64,000 bases of DNA from assembly GCA_963799065.1 (NCBI GenBank), contig CAWCVJ010000001.1, positions 1,364,001 to 1,428,000 of the forward strand, in the 5' to 3' direction. The position numbers and the translations under genes are program-made. Below are positions 11,238-20,431 of the stretch, in pieces. Each line of letters begins with the position of its first letter. Position 1 is the stretch's first letter. Below the pieces are notes generated by a model. The model saw only the letters and a program-made list of their open reading frames with translations. It was not told the DNA's origin and ran no database searches. The stretch comes from JAJPHW01 sp963799065 (GTDB lineage: Bacteria; Acidobacteriota; Terriglobia; Terriglobales; Acidobacteriaceae).

Positions 11238-11483
11238 TCAGTGCCAGACTTCGGGATCGATCTGCTCGAACGCTTCTTCCACCCGGCTTTCGATTTGCTT
11301 GCGCTCCTTATGCAGGTGTTTGAGCCTTCCGACATGCTTCATCCAGGGCTTTTCGTGGGATGCGGTTTTCAATTTTTCCTGAACCGCCTCAGTGACGAGC
11401 TGGCGCAAAGGGATCCCGCGTTGGGCCGCCGCCGACTTTGCCCGGCGGAACAGGAAATCGGGGATTTCGAGGGTCGTTTTCAC
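11238..11483 (-). CDS. vapB: VapB-like antitoxin
   Basis: An 81-residue protein beginning 'MKTTLEIPDFLFRRAKSAAA', a ribbon-helix-helix-like DNA-binding start typical of VapB antitoxins. The C-terminal half is charged and would wrap the toxin. It is first in a two-gene unit with vapC. By family precedent it would both neutralise VapC and repress its own promoter, for which the AT-rich stretch 11484-11510 (CATATTACCATATTTATGG) is a plausible site. Confidence 0.85.
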   Translation of the reverse strand: MKTTLEIPDFLFRRAKSAAAQRGIPLRQLVTEAVQEKLKTASHEKPWMKHVGRLKHLHKERKQIESRVEEAFEQIDPEVWH

Positions 11484-11763
11484 CCACCCATATTACCATA
11501 TTTATGGGGCGAATCGGCTTGACTGTGGTTGTGCGGAGCGGGCGCCCTCGCTGCCGCTCTTGACTTACTCATCCAAACTCTAGGATTAACCCAAAGCCAC
11601 TGGTGCTCCAGGGGCCGCTGAACGAACCTTGCTGAAGCCGTGCCCTTCCACGGTCGTTCCATCGTCGTTAGTTGGTTGCTTAGCAGAGATGGCCGGCGTC
11701 GGAAATATAATTGGCCTTTCCCTCGTTTATCATGATCCAACTGCCAAGCTAGCGAGGGACGCA

Positions 11764-13041
11764 ATGTTTCCTGCAATCGTAACGCGCCGAAGTCTCAACG
11801 TAACAAAATCTGCCCGACTCTTTCTCGCCCTCCTTTTTCTCGCCTCGTTTTGCCGAAGCCAATCAACTCCGGCCCCATTGGTGCAGCTTGATCGCGTCGA
11901 TTACCTTGACCACGCTGCGCGCGAGCCCAGTATCGTGCAGCATCCTGACGGAACGCTGTTTGTGGCGGGATACGGAACTGCTCGCGAGCGCGATGCGCAA
12001 AAGGTGCCGCGGCTTTGGAAGAGCACCGACGAGGGCGCGACGTGGAAGCCGGTAAATGTGGGAGGCGAGCAAGCTGGGGCGCTGGCGAACTCCGATGTAA
12101 GCCTCGCCATGGCGCTGGACGGTACGTTGTATTACGCGTCCTTGCAATTCGATATCAAGGCCGGTGAGGGTGCGCATATCGTGCTCGGCGTCAGCAAGGA
12201 TCGCGGCGATACGTGGCGATGGACGATGGTGTCGAACAACCGCTTTGACGATCGTCCCTGGGTTGCGGTCGCGCCCGATGGAACGGCGCACGTAATCTGG
12301 AATGATGGGAGCGGGGTCTACCACGTAAGTAGCCGCGATCAAGGCGCCAAGTGGAGTGATCGCCAGACCATCAATCCTGGCGGCGGCTCGAGTTTTCTGG
12401 CGGTGGGGCCGAACGGGGAAGTAGCTGTGCGCATCGTGCCGCCTTCCGCATCGGGTAACAAGTATACGGAGGGTGCAGATCTTATTGCAGTCAGCAGCGA
12501 TGGCGGAAAAACCTGGCAGAAACATGATGCGCCGGGTAAGCGCGATTGGGCTCCGATGGATGTTTCTGGCGCGGTCCCACGCTGGGTCGAGCCACTGGCC
12601 TGGGACTCGGAAGGCGTGCTCTATTCGTTGTGGACAGACATCAAAGGGATATGGCTCGCGCGCTCAGGCGATCGCGGGATTACCTGGAAGCAATACAAAG
12701 TAGCCGACACCGAGCAACTTGCCTACTACCCATATCTCACCGCGCGAGGCTCAGGAGAGCTTGCCGCGACGTGGTTCTCCGGAGCTGCCAGCACGTTGCG
12801 CTGGCGAGTATGCAAGATACAAACAGGGAGCGATCCCCTGCGCGTTAGCAAGTCTTCCGACCTCGACATCGAAGCCTGGCACGCGCCTGAGCCGGCAAAT
12901 TATTCTCCCGTGCCGGAGACCGGCGGCGAATATCTCAGCGCAATCTTTCTCAGGAATGGAAAAATCGCGGTAGTGACTCCGATTCAGAACCCGCCGGCGA
13001 AGCGATTTGGATTCACATTCTGGCTGTTCGGCGGACGCTAA
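11764..13041 (+). CDS. Secreted BNR/Asp-box (sialidase-like) beta-propeller protein
   Basis: ATG 11764 has GAGGGA just upstream and gives a signal peptide ('SARLFLALLFLASFCRSQS'); the longer upstream frame lacks these and crosses a repeat. The mature protein contains five Asp-box motifs (STDEGATW, SKDRGDTW, SRDQGAKW, SSDGGKTW, SGDRGITW), the hallmark of BNR beta-propellers such as sialidases. No full set of sialidase catalytic residues could be confirmed, so the activity is open. It is probably periplasmic or extracellular. It converges on the glycosidase gene downstream. A second BNR protein lies at 50624. Confidence 0.85.
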   Translation: MFPAIVTRRSLNVTKSARLFLALLFLASFCRSQSTPAPLVQLDRVDYLDHAAREPSIVQHPDGTLFVAGYGTARERDAQKVPRLWKSTDEGATWKPVNVGGEQAGALANSDVSLAMALDGTLYYASLQFDIKAGEGAHIVLGVSKDRGDTWRWTMVSNNRFDDRPWVAVAPDGTAHVIWNDGSGVYHVSSRDQGAKWSDRQTINPGGGSSFLAVGPNGEVAVRIVPPSASGNKYTEGADLIAVSSDGGKTWQKHDAPGKRDWAPMDVSGAVPRWVEPLAWDSEGVLYSLWTDIKGIWLARSGDRGITWKQYKVADTEQLAYYPYLTARGSGELAATWFSGAASTLRWRVCKIQTGSDPLRVSKSSDLDIEAWHAPEPANYSPVPETGGEYLSAIFLRNGKIAVVTPIQNPPAKRFGFTFWLFGGR

Positions 13042-13061
13042 GAGAGCGATTTCCCATCCGG

Positions 13062-14498
13062 TCACTTTTCCTCCAGCAGCACCGGTTTCGGTCCCACGAT
13101 CAGCGCGCCGGGTTTGATTTCCGAGGAATTGCCATCCAGCTCGGTCCTCTTCGCAAACGGACGATCCGGCTGATAGCTGACCGTGTCCGTGCCCTCGGCC
13201 CAGACGACGCGGGCGTGATAGCTGCCACCCTTCTTGGAGAGGTCGCAAGACCACACCCGGCCCTTCCATCCCTGGCCCGCGGGCGCGCACTCTTTGTCGA
13301 ACGTCGCGCCCAGCAGCCAGTTTCGGGCCTGCTCATAGGCCGCCGCCGTCGGACAAAGAAATCCATCCTTGCCCTCTTGATTAGGAATCTCGCAACCGTT
13401 TATGCGCGCGCGCGACCACATCTGCCCGACCGGTGCCAAGTCCCAGCCAAAAAAATCGTACTGCTTCACGCCCAGAGAAGCCGTCACAAACAACGACCGT
13501 GCTAACCATCCCGAACGCAAATCCCAATCCGGCTCGCCGTCGGCCTTGCGCAACACGCCGCCGCCAGGCCAAGCATCCTCACTGTCATAAAGCGGCTTGC
13601 CACGCGCACTGACGTGCTTGTTCATGATCTCGCGCAGATCATCGACGAGATCGACGTTCTTCTCCGGACGCGGAAAATACCCGTGAAACGTCACGCCATC
13701 AATCACCGATGGACCATAAGCGTCGAGCGCCGCGAAGTAGCCTTCCGTCCACTCTTCAAACTCGGCCGATCCGCGCGGATAACACCGGCAAGTATTCGCG
13801 CTCAACACCACCGCATCAGGAATCACCGCCTTGATCGCATCGTGAAAGTCTTTCGTCATGCGAGCCCACTGCTTGTAGGTCCAGAATTGCGGGTTGGCCG
13901 AGCGAATGTTCGGCGCTTCGTTCCACATCTCCCAATACTTGATCTTGCTGCCATAATGCGTCGCCGCCGCAGTGATGAAGTCTTTGAAGGTCTTGTCGGT
14001 GCCGTCGCCGAGGCCGCTGCCGACCACCGCGTCTACATCGGCCGGCGGGTCGCATACGCCCACCGAATTTGGCCCGCACTCCTGATCGGCGGGTCCAGCG
14101 CAATTCCCATCGGGCGAGCCTTTGCCACGACAACGTTCACCGCGATTGGAGATAAATCCAGGAACGTCATACACCGTATACATCACGGCGACGCCATGCT
14201 CCACCGAGTCGTTCACGACCTTATCGAGATCGCCGCCCTCGGCATTGCGTCCCCAGTGGTAGCAGGAGCTCTTCGGATCGGGGCCGCCATAACAAGTCTC
14301 CAGCAAATCCCACCGCGCCAGATCGCTAACGGTACGCCGCACGGCAAAAGGCACAGTCGGCCACGGTTCGTTATGCAGATATTTGTTTTGGTGGAGACCG
14401 AAAAAGCTTTCGTCGATGGGCGATGAACTCTGCGCGGACACAATTTGCGTTGGTAGAAGGAGTAGTCCGAATAGAAGTACGTGCAATAACTGCTTCAT
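13062..14498 (-). CDS. Secreted glycoside hydrolase, clan A-like TIM barrel
   Basis: The start at ATG 14498 (GGGGGAA upstream) gives a clean signal peptide, 'MKQLLHVLLFGLLLLP..VSAQ'; a longer frame adds 16 unlikely residues. 478 residues. 'KYWEMWNEAPN' carries the Asn-Glu acid/base pair of clan GH-A enzymes, and 'KPLYDSEDAW' may hold the nucleophile Glu. The layout resembles GH39/GH5-like cellulase or xylosidase proteins, but I cannot fix the family or substrate. It has many Cys and is probably secreted. It is divergent from the nucleotide-sugar genes. Confidence 0.7.
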   Translation of the reverse strand: MKQLLHVLLFGLLLLPTQIVSAQSSSPIDESFFGLHQNKYLHNEPWPTVPFAVRRTVSDLARWDLLETCYGGPDPKSSCYHWGRNAEGGDLDKVVNDSVEHGVAVMYTVYDVPGFISNRGERCRGKGSPDGNCAGPADQECGPNSVGVCDPPADVDAVVGSGLGDGTDKTFKDFITAAATHYGSKIKYWEMWNEAPNIRSANPQFWTYKQWARMTKDFHDAIKAVIPDAVVLSANTCRCYPRGSAEFEEWTEGYFAALDAYGPSVIDGVTFHGYFPRPEKNVDLVDDLREIMNKHVSARGKPLYDSEDAWPGGGVLRKADGEPDWDLRSGWLARSLFVTASLGVKQYDFFGWDLAPVGQMWSRARINGCEIPNQEGKDGFLCPTAAAYEQARNWLLGATFDKECAPAGQGWKGRVWSCDLSKKGGSYHARVVWAEGTDTVSYQPDRPFAKRTELDGNSSEIKPGALIVGPKPVLLEEK

Positions 14499-14569
14499 GG
14501 CAATTCCCCCGGCCGTCCTGTGGTGTTTGTAGCCTACTCCGCGCAATGCCTTGTTACAATTAAGGTGCG

Positions 14570-14584
14570 CGAGTTGTACACTCG
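14570..14584. promoter_or_regulatory. Palindrome upstream of the epimerase gene
   Basis: CGAGT-TGTAC-ACTCG, flanked by GGTGCG and CACC, is an inverted repeat 25 bp before the start codon at 14609. It could be an operator or an RNA hairpin. No regulator is identified. Confidence 0.35.
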
Positions 14585-14608
14585 CACCTACACGAAGGCT
14601 AGTTTCTC

Positions 14609-15598
14609 ATGAAAATTCTCATCGCAGGCGGCGCAGGCTACATCGGATCGGTACTGGTTCCCAAGTTGTTGGAGCGGGGCTATGAGGTGGATGTGCTCGA
14701 CCTTTTCTGGTTTGGCAACCATTTGCCAGCGCAGGCTGGCATCATTCAAAAAGATATCTTCGACATCGCCACCGATGACCTCGCACCTTATCAGCAGGTT
14801 GTATTCCTTGCCGGTTTGTCGAATGATCCCATGGCGGAGTATTCGCCCAGCGAGAACTTTATCTTTAACGCCGCCGCCCCCGCGTATCTGGCCTATGTCG
14901 CGAAGAAAGCTGGAGTGCGCCGTTATGTATATGCGAGCTCTTGCTCCGTGTATGGCTACACCGACAACGCTTTGTTCGATGAGACTCAGCCGGTCTCGTC
15001 GGTCTATCCCTACGGAATTTCGAAATTGCAGGGCGAGCAGGCGGTGATGAATTTGATGGATGATACGTTCTCCGTCATTTCGTTGCGCAAGGGCACCGTC
15101 TCAGGATATAGCCCGCGGATGAGGCTCGACCTCATCATCAACACGATGTTTAAGAATGGCGTGCGTAATCGCGAGATCACAGTGAACAACCCAGCGATTT
15201 GGCGGCCGATTATCAGCATCGAAGATGCGTGCAACGCCTACATTCGCTCGATCGAAGCCAGCGAACGGCTGTCTGGAATCTTCAATGTCGCATCGGGCAA
15301 CTATACGGTCGGCGAGGTCGGCGACTTGGTCAAGATGGCCATCGAAGAGCATCTCGGAATTTCGGTGAAACTGACCATTCATCACAAGAAGGACTTCCGC
15401 AATTACAAAGTCAGCACGCAAAAAGCGGAGAACGTCTTGAGCTTTCATCCCAACCACAACGTGAAGGCCATCGTTAAGAATCTTGTCGAGAATATGGAAA
15501 ACTTCAAAGACTGGGATAATCCCAAGTATTACAACATCGAAACGCTGAAGAGACTTCACGCCAAGCACGCGCCAACGCTGGTCGGGGCAGGGAAGTAA
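14609..15598 (+). CDS. NAD-dependent nucleotide-sugar epimerase/dehydratase (extended SDR)
   Basis: 329 residues with the Rossmann motif GGAGYIGS at the N-terminus, the active-site serine region 'YASSCSVYG' and the catalytic 'YPYGISK' (Tyr-x3-Lys). These mark an extended short-chain dehydrogenase acting on nucleotide sugars (GalE/RmlB-like, exact substrate unknown). The stop overlaps the start of the next gene (TAATG), so the two are translated together and probably act in one surface-sugar pathway. Confidence 0.88.
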   Translation: MKILIAGGAGYIGSVLVPKLLERGYEVDVLDLFWFGNHLPAQAGIIQKDIFDIATDDLAPYQQVVFLAGLSNDPMAEYSPSENFIFNAAAPAYLAYVAKKAGVRRYVYASSCSVYGYTDNALFDETQPVSSVYPYGISKLQGEQAVMNLMDDTFSVISLRKGTVSGYSPRMRLDLIINTMFKNGVRNREITVNNPAIWRPIISIEDACNAYIRSIEASERLSGIFNVASGNYTVGEVGDLVKMAIEEHLGISVKLTIHHKKDFRNYKVSTQKAENVLSFHPNHNVKAIVKNLVENMENFKDWDNPKYYNIETLKRLHAKHAPTLVGAGK

Positions 15599-16473
15599 TG
15601 AAAGTTCTTCTGATCGGCTCCAACGGACAATTAGGTACCGACCTCAACAAAGTATTCAACGCGGCAGGTGATGATGTAGTCGCACTGACGCACAGCGACG
15701 TAGATGTTTGCGCGACCGAACGCGTGGCTGAATCGTTGGCCCAACACAAACCCGATGTGGTTCTGAACACAGCTGCATTTCACAAAGTGGAAGAGTGCGA
15801 GAAGAAACCGGGGCTGGCGTTTGAAGTAAATGCATCCGCGCCTATGAATCTTGCGTTGGCTTGCAAAACCGCGGGAGCGACGTTCGTCCACTTCAGCACC
15901 GACTATGTTTTCGGCGGATACGAAAAAGCTGGCGCCTTCGAAGAAACCGACCGCCCCGCACCGCTAAACGTTTACGGCGCGTCCAAACTCGCGGGCGAGC
16001 ATCTGATCGCCTACAACATCGAGCGCTACTTCATTCTGCGCGTCTGCGGCCTTTACGGCGTGGCTGGCAGCAGCGGTAAGGGCGGCAACTTCGTCGAGAA
16101 TATGTTGAAGAAAGCTCAGAACGGAGACGCCATTAAGGTCGTCGATGATCAGACCCTGACCCCAACTTACACTGTTGATCTGGCCCGCGCGGTTCGAGAG
16201 TTGATCCAGACCGGCAAGTTTGGACTCTATCACCTGAGCTCAGAAGGTCAATGCTCATGGTATGACTTCACCAAATACATTTTCGAGAGTGCGGGGTTGA
16301 AAGCAAATCTCTCAGCGGTAAAGACGACTGATTTCTTTAGTCCGGTGAAGCGTCCGACGAATTCGGTGCTAAGTAAAAAAAAGCTGCGAAGCCTCGGACT
16401 CTCGATTCCGACCTGGCAAGATGCGTTGCCGAGGTATCTGGAAGAACGTAAGAGCAAGACGTCCCCAAGCTAA
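15598..16473 (+). CDS. rfbD: dTDP-4-dehydrorhamnose reductase-like protein
   Basis: 291 residues with 'MKVLLIGSNGQLGTDL', 'DVVLNTAAFHKVEECE', 'FVHFSTDYVFGG' and 'NVYGASKLAGE', the conserved blocks of RmlD/RfbD reductases, which make dTDP-L-rhamnose for surface polysaccharides. Note 'AAFHKVEECE' where the classical enzyme has 'AAYTAVDKAE', so a related sugar reductase is possible. It is coupled by a 1-nt overlap to the upstream epimerase and overlaps the convergent GNAT gene by 4 bp. Confidence 0.82.
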   Translation: MKVLLIGSNGQLGTDLNKVFNAAGDDVVALTHSDVDVCATERVAESLAQHKPDVVLNTAAFHKVEECEKKPGLAFEVNASAPMNLALACKTAGATFVHFSTDYVFGGYEKAGAFEETDRPAPLNVYGASKLAGEHLIAYNIERYFILRVCGLYGVAGSSGKGGNFVENMLKKAQNGDAIKVVDDQTLTPTYTVDLARAVRELIQTGKFGLYHLSSEGQCSWYDFTKYIFESAGLKANLSAVKTTDFFSPVKRPTNSVLSKKKLRSLGLSIPTWQDALPRYLEERKSKTSPS

Positions 16474-17159
16474 GGTGCCGGACTCGATGCCAGTTTGACG
16501 ACGAGCACTCGCAGAGTGACTCGAATCGAGAAACCGAGCCGCTGATATAAGGCGATGGCACGCTGGTTACTCGCTAAGACGTGCAGCATCGGAATTTCAC
16601 CCCCATCAATCATGCGCCGCATGAGTTCGCTCATCAACGCAGCGGCATATCCTTTTCCCAAGTGATCGGGATGCGTGCAGACGGCGCTGACTTCGGTGTA
16701 GCCGTCAATCTTGAGTCGTTCGCCCGCCATGGCTACGAGCTTTCCTTCGCGCCGAATGCCGAGATAGGATCCGAGTTCATGCGTTCGTCTTCCGAATGGT
16801 CCCGGCTCTGTCAACTTGGTCAAAGCGAGCATTTCGGGTGAGTCAGCGTCGCCGAGTTCGACGAAATCAATCTTCGGCGTTCTGATCGATGCGCCGTCGT
16901 GAACCATTTCGAGCAGAGGCAGATCACGCGTCACCTTCAGATCAGCCGGCGGACCTGAAACTGCAGGCAAGAACAATGCGACAACTTCGCCAGGGTTAAG
17001 CAGATTGGCAAGGTCTTGATAGCCTTGCGATTCGCTTCCGGAAAACGCTCCCAACGCCGTTACGTCGACTGGGAAACGCCGCGCTGATCCTTTCCCCTCG
17101 GCGAAGTTTGCCTGCTTCGTGGTGAGAGCTTTCCAAATGACGTTGTCGAGAGGATGCAT
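16470..17159 (-). CDS. GNAT-family N-acetyltransferase (FR47-like)
   Basis: 229 residues. The C-terminal half has the acetyl-CoA loop 'VCTHPDHLGKGYAAALMSEL' and 'ASNQRAIALYQRLGF', the standard GNAT motifs A and B. The N-terminal half (about 1-110) is less conserved, as in FR47-like two-lobe proteins. The acceptor substrate is unknown. It lies 69 bp downstream of murI on the same strand and may be co-transcribed. Confidence 0.85.
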   Translation of the reverse strand: MHPLDNVIWKALTTKQANFAEGKGSARRFPVDVTALGAFSGSESQGYQDLANLLNPGEVVALFLPAVSGPPADLKVTRDLPLLEMVHDGASIRTPKIDFVELGDADSPEMLALTKLTEPGPFGRRTHELGSYLGIRREGKLVAMAGERLKIDGYTEVSAVCTHPDHLGKGYAAALMSELMRRMIDGGEIPMLHVLASNQRAIALYQRLGFSIRVTLRVLVVKLASSPAP

Positions 17160-17228
17160 GGAGTGATGATCGTGCCGACTGAATCGCGGATATATCCGGA
17201 TGTTGCGCTCGATTTCCTTTTGCCGAGA

Positions 17229-18050
17229 TTATTCGGCCAACTCGACCAATTCAACATTTTCAATCGGTCGGCCAAGGAAGCGAGCCCCCAAAACACGAAA
17301 CTTGTCCACAGAATCGGTGGCAAAAAACTTGAGACGCGGCTGTTCGCGGCGTTCGGCCAACTCGTCGCTGGAAAAGCTTTCGTGGACCCACCGCTGGGCG
17401 GCGCTCGCCGTCGACTCCGCCGAATCCACGATGCGAACATGCGCCGGTGCTACCTGCTGCAAAATCGGCCGGATCAATGGATAGTGCGTGCAGCCCAGCA
17501 GCAGAACATCGGACGTGGAGAACTCCCCCGTGAACGCGTCGGAGAGATAAATGTCGGCCACTTGGCGGGTCACGTCGTGCTCTGTCCAACCCTCCTCGAC
17601 CAGTGGAACCAATAGAGGACAGGCTTTTTCACGGGCAGCGATTCCGTGCGCCGTGAGGGCTGCGTGGTAGGCATGACTGTTCACCGTCGCTTCTGTACCG
17701 ATCACGACGACCTTTTTCTTATGCGTCGCTTCCGCCGCCTGCTCCGCGCCCGGGACGATAACTCCGATCACGGGCACCGTGCAAGCGCGAGTTATCTTAT
17801 CCAGCGCGAGAGCTGTAGCTGTATTGCAAGCGATCACCAACAACTGTGCCCAGCGTTCTTCTAGAAAGTGTGCCGCCTCCACCGCGTACTTCGCGACCGT
17901 GTCGGCCGACTTCGATCCGTAGGGCAGGCGCGCGGTGTCGCCGAAGTAAATGTAGTCGGCTTCCGGAATCTTTTCGAGCAGCGACTTGAGCACCGTCAAA
18001 CCGCCGAAGCCAGAATCGAAAACTCCGATGCAGGGACGCCGACGCTTCAA
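17229..18050 (-). CDS. murI: Glutamate racemase
   Basis: Provides D-glutamate for peptidoglycan. 'CIGVFDSGFGGLTVL', 'YFGDTARLPYG', 'VIACNTATA' and 'LGCTHYPLI' supply the family signatures, including both catalytic cysteines. Longer starts (18155, 18122) are possible but would overlap the ABC-DtxR gene by about 75-110 bp. TTG at 18050-18048 overlaps that gene's TGA stop as TTGA, has GGAG 8 nt upstream, and gives 273 residues, a normal length. I prefer this translationally coupled start. The racemase thus sits at the end of an iron-uptake operon, possibly only by positional accident. Confidence 0.9.
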   Translation of the reverse strand: MKRRRPCIGVFDSGFGGLTVLKSLLEKIPEADYIYFGDTARLPYGSKSADTVAKYAVEAAHFLEERWAQLLVIACNTATALALDKITRACTVPVIGVIVPGAEQAAEATHKKKVVVIGTEATVNSHAYHAALTAHGIAAREKACPLLVPLVEEGWTEHDVTRQVADIYLSDAFTGEFSTSDVLLLGCTHYPLIRPILQQVAPAHVRIVDSAESTASAAQRWVHESFSSDELAERREQPRLKFFATDSVDKFRVLGARFLGRPIENVELVELAE

Positions 18051-19285
18051 CGCCGGTGCTCCGAGAGCGTCTGCGACAAGGCCGGAGCTGCGTCCACCTT
18101 CAACCGGCGCGGGCCGCAGCATGGCCCTGGGGGAATCGGTGAACCATGCGGGCAAGTCTCGGGATGACCGAGAAACGTACAGATCTTATCCGTAGCCTCG
18201 GCGGACAAAATGTGTTCGAACTTGCAGGCCTGCTGCTCGATTTCAGTTTCGCTGTCCATCGCGAGGCTGTCGGTGAACAACCTCTCCGCGAGGCGATGAC
18301 GACGAATAATGCTGCTGGCCAGGGTTCGGCCTCGCTCCGTGAACTCGACCACTACGCTGCCATCTTCGATCGGCATTTCATCACCCGATTTCAGAGCGTC
18401 ATGGCAGGGATTGACAAATTGTTTGTGATGATGCGGTTCGGCGGGGTGCGGTCGCGCAGTCACCAGACCCAGCTCAGCCATCTTTTCTACGGCGATGCTC
18501 ACGGGTAACGCCCCATGCACGTCCATGTGCTCAATCTCGGCGACTTCGCCGTGCTCTTCCATAGCCCAAAGCTCTTCGAGGATTTCATCGAACTGCTCTT
18601 CGTCCGCCATGGCAAACACTTCCGTCGCAGTGATCTTGCCGTGATGCAGCTCGATGCGGCGGTCGGCGAGTCGCGCCACAACTGGGTCGTGGGTCACCAT
18701 CACGATGGTTCGCCCCTGACGATGCAATTCGCGCAGAAGGCGCAATACGATTTCCTCGTTGGCCGCGTCGAGGTTTCCCGTAGGCTCATCGGCTAATACA
18801 ATCTTGGGATCGTTAATCAAGGCCCGCGCGATGCAGACTCGCTGCTGTTCCCCACCGGAAAGTTGCGATGGCAGATGATGAGCGCGGTCTTTAAGCCCAA
18901 CAGTTCTGAGCGCCTGGAGGGCCTCTTGCTCGTCCGTCATGCTGTGAAAATATTGGGCCAGCATCACATTTTCGAGCGCGTTCAAATAAGGGATGAGGTG
19001 AAACTGCTGGAAAACAAATCCGATCTTCTCGGCCCGCACGCGATTCAAATCGCCACCAGAAAGCTTGGCGAGGTTTTCCCCATCGAGCCAAATTTCTCCG
19101 GACGTCGGTCGATCCAGGCATCCGATCAAATTGACCAGCGTAGATTTTCCCGAACCTGACGGCCCCATTACCGCGATCCACTCGCCCGGAGCCACGTTCA
19201 AGCAAAAGTCGTCCAGAGCGCGTAATCCCGCGCTGCTGTCGCCCTTTGCCGGATAACATCGGCTCACATGGTGGAGTCTGATCAC
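18047..19285 (-). CDS. ABC transporter ATPase fused to a DtxR-like iron-dependent regulator
   Basis: 412 residues. 1-225 is a LolD/MacB-type ATPase with Walker A GPSGSGKS (41-48), Q-loop QQ (93-94), signature LSGGE (142-146), Walker B VLADEP (163-168) and H-loop H199. Residues about 228-390 match DtxR/MntR regulators: a helix-turn-helix region (about 250-276), then 'FTERGR', 'IIRRHRLAERL', 'QACKFEHILS' and 'CPHGSPIP'. Likely metal ligands are D233, H330, E334, C354, E357 and H358; the DtxR H98 equivalent looks replaced by Glu. A His-rich insert (280-288) sits in the wing. The start is GTG, 1 nt after the FtsX stop. Inference: the ATPase of an iron transporter carries its own iron sensor, possibly for autoregulation or metal-gated activity. 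Confidence 0.88.
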   Translation of the reverse strand: MIRLHHVSRCYPAKGDSSAGLRALDDFCLNVAPGEWIAVMGPSGSGKSTLVNLIGCLDRPTSGEIWLDGENLAKLSGGDLNRVRAEKIGFVFQQFHLIPYLNALENVMLAQYFHSMTDEQEALQALRTVGLKDRAHHLPSQLSGGEQQRVCIARALINDPKIVLADEPTGNLDAANEEIVLRLLRELHRQGRTIVMVTHDPVVARLADRRIELHHGKITATEVFAMADEEQFDEILEELWAMEEHGEVAEIEHMDVHGALPVSIAVEKMAELGLVTARPHPAEPHHHKQFVNPCHDALKSGDEMPIEDGSVVVEFTERGRTLASSIIRRHRLAERLFTDSLAMDSETEIEQQACKFEHILSAEATDKICTFLGHPETCPHGSPIPPGPCCGPRRLKVDAAPALSQTLSEHRR

Positions 19286-19286
19286 G

Positions 19287-20414
19287 CTATTCGCCTTTGA
19301 GAATCATAGCTGGCTCGACCTGCCGCAGCAAAGTAATGGGAACAATCGCCGCCACCAGCGTAACCAAAATACTGCCGACCAAGACCTCGGGAAATAAAGT
19401 GAGCCGTGGCGCGATAGCCGCGTGAAAATTGGCTCGACCAATCCACGCCGCGATAGCCGTACCTCCGGCGAAGCCAACGATTGCACCGACAATTCCCAAG
19501 GCAGCAGACTCTGCGGCAAAGAATCCGGCAATCAATCTCTCCGAACCGCCCAGCGCTTTCATGATGGCGAAATCGGCTCGCCGGTCAAACACCCATCCCA
19601 CCAGCGTCGACAAAACGCACAACGCCGCCGTGACAATAATCAGCAGGGAAGAGGCGTATATCGTCGAGCGGGTCTTGCCCAACACTCGCGCCTGACCCTC
19701 GACTAGCTGCCGAACGGGACGAACTTCGATGTCTGGGAACTGAGCATTCAGCTCGTGCATCGTGTCGTTTACTTCCTGAGTGGAGCCTGAAACCGCCAAC
19801 TCCAGCGTCGAGGCGCCCAAACCGGTCCAGTTCTGAAAATCTCCGAGCGAGATGAATACGCGACTATCTTCTACAGCGCCGGTCGTGACTGTGCCCGCTG
19901 GCATGAGTTGGATCGTGCGGCCTTGAAAACTCAGCGTGAACGACAGCTTGCCCGGGGTAACGACGTGAAAGGCTTTTGTTCCGACTAACGCTTGCCCTTG
20001 ACCACTGGGCCACGCCGAGACTGACCACCAGGTGTCGATCGCTCGGGCTTGCGCGAAATCGGTTCCGCAAACCACGACGGATTTTCCGTCCGAGGTTCGA
20101 CCGATGACGTATCCGAAGGGAACGATCGTTGCTCGCCCCACAAGTGCCGACTCAATCTCAGCGACGCGACCAGCAGAAAACTCGCCGCCACCCTTTTCGG
20201 AAAGAATGACGTTTGCGCCGTAACCGCGAAACTGTGCCTGCAATTTCTGTTGCACACCCGAGTACAACGTCAACATTGCAGTGGCGACGGCCGCCGCCAC
20301 TGTCATCGCCAGCAAAGCTGAGAGCGCTCGCCCTCGACGCAGAATCGCAGCCTTCACCAGCATGCGCCAGAACATTGAAACGTGAGTCGCGGAGAGTCTG
20401 CGGTGCGCGACCAA
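19287..20414 (-). CDS. FtsX-type ABC transporter permease (second permease of iron system)
   Basis: 375 residues (362 if ATG 20375 is used) with one N-terminal membrane helix, a large periplasmic MacB-like domain, and three C-terminal helices ('LLIIVTAALCVLSTLVGWVF', a Gly-rich one and 'LVTLVAAIVPITLLR'). This is the FtsX/LolC/MacB architecture. 'FDRRADFAIMKALGGS' is the typical coupling motif contacting the ATPase. It sits between another FtsX permease and the ATPase in the iron operon, like Cj1661/Cj1662 in the Campylobacter P19 system. Confidence 0.88.
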   Translation of the reverse strand: MVAHRRLSATHVSMFWRMLVKAAILRRGRALSALLAMTVAAAVATAMLTLYSGVQQKLQAQFRGYGANVILSEKGGGEFSAGRVAEIESALVGRATIVPFGYVIGRTSDGKSVVVCGTDFAQARAIDTWWSVSAWPSGQGQALVGTKAFHVVTPGKLSFTLSFQGRTIQLMPAGTVTTGAVEDSRVFISLGDFQNWTGLGASTLELAVSGSTQEVNDTMHELNAQFPDIEVRPVRQLVEGQARVLGKTRSTIYASSLLIIVTAALCVLSTLVGWVFDRRADFAIMKALGGSERLIAGFFAAESAALGIVGAIVGFAGGTAIAAWIGRANFHAAIAPRLTLFPEVLVGSILVTLVAAIVPITLLRQVEPAMILKGE

Positions 20415-20431
20415 TCGCGAGGAATTAGCTC

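Noticed and set aside
13614..14426. 270-codon frame antisense to the secreted glycosidase
   Set aside because: It is in a shadow frame of a gene with a clear signal peptide and active-site motifs; no ribosome site or family.
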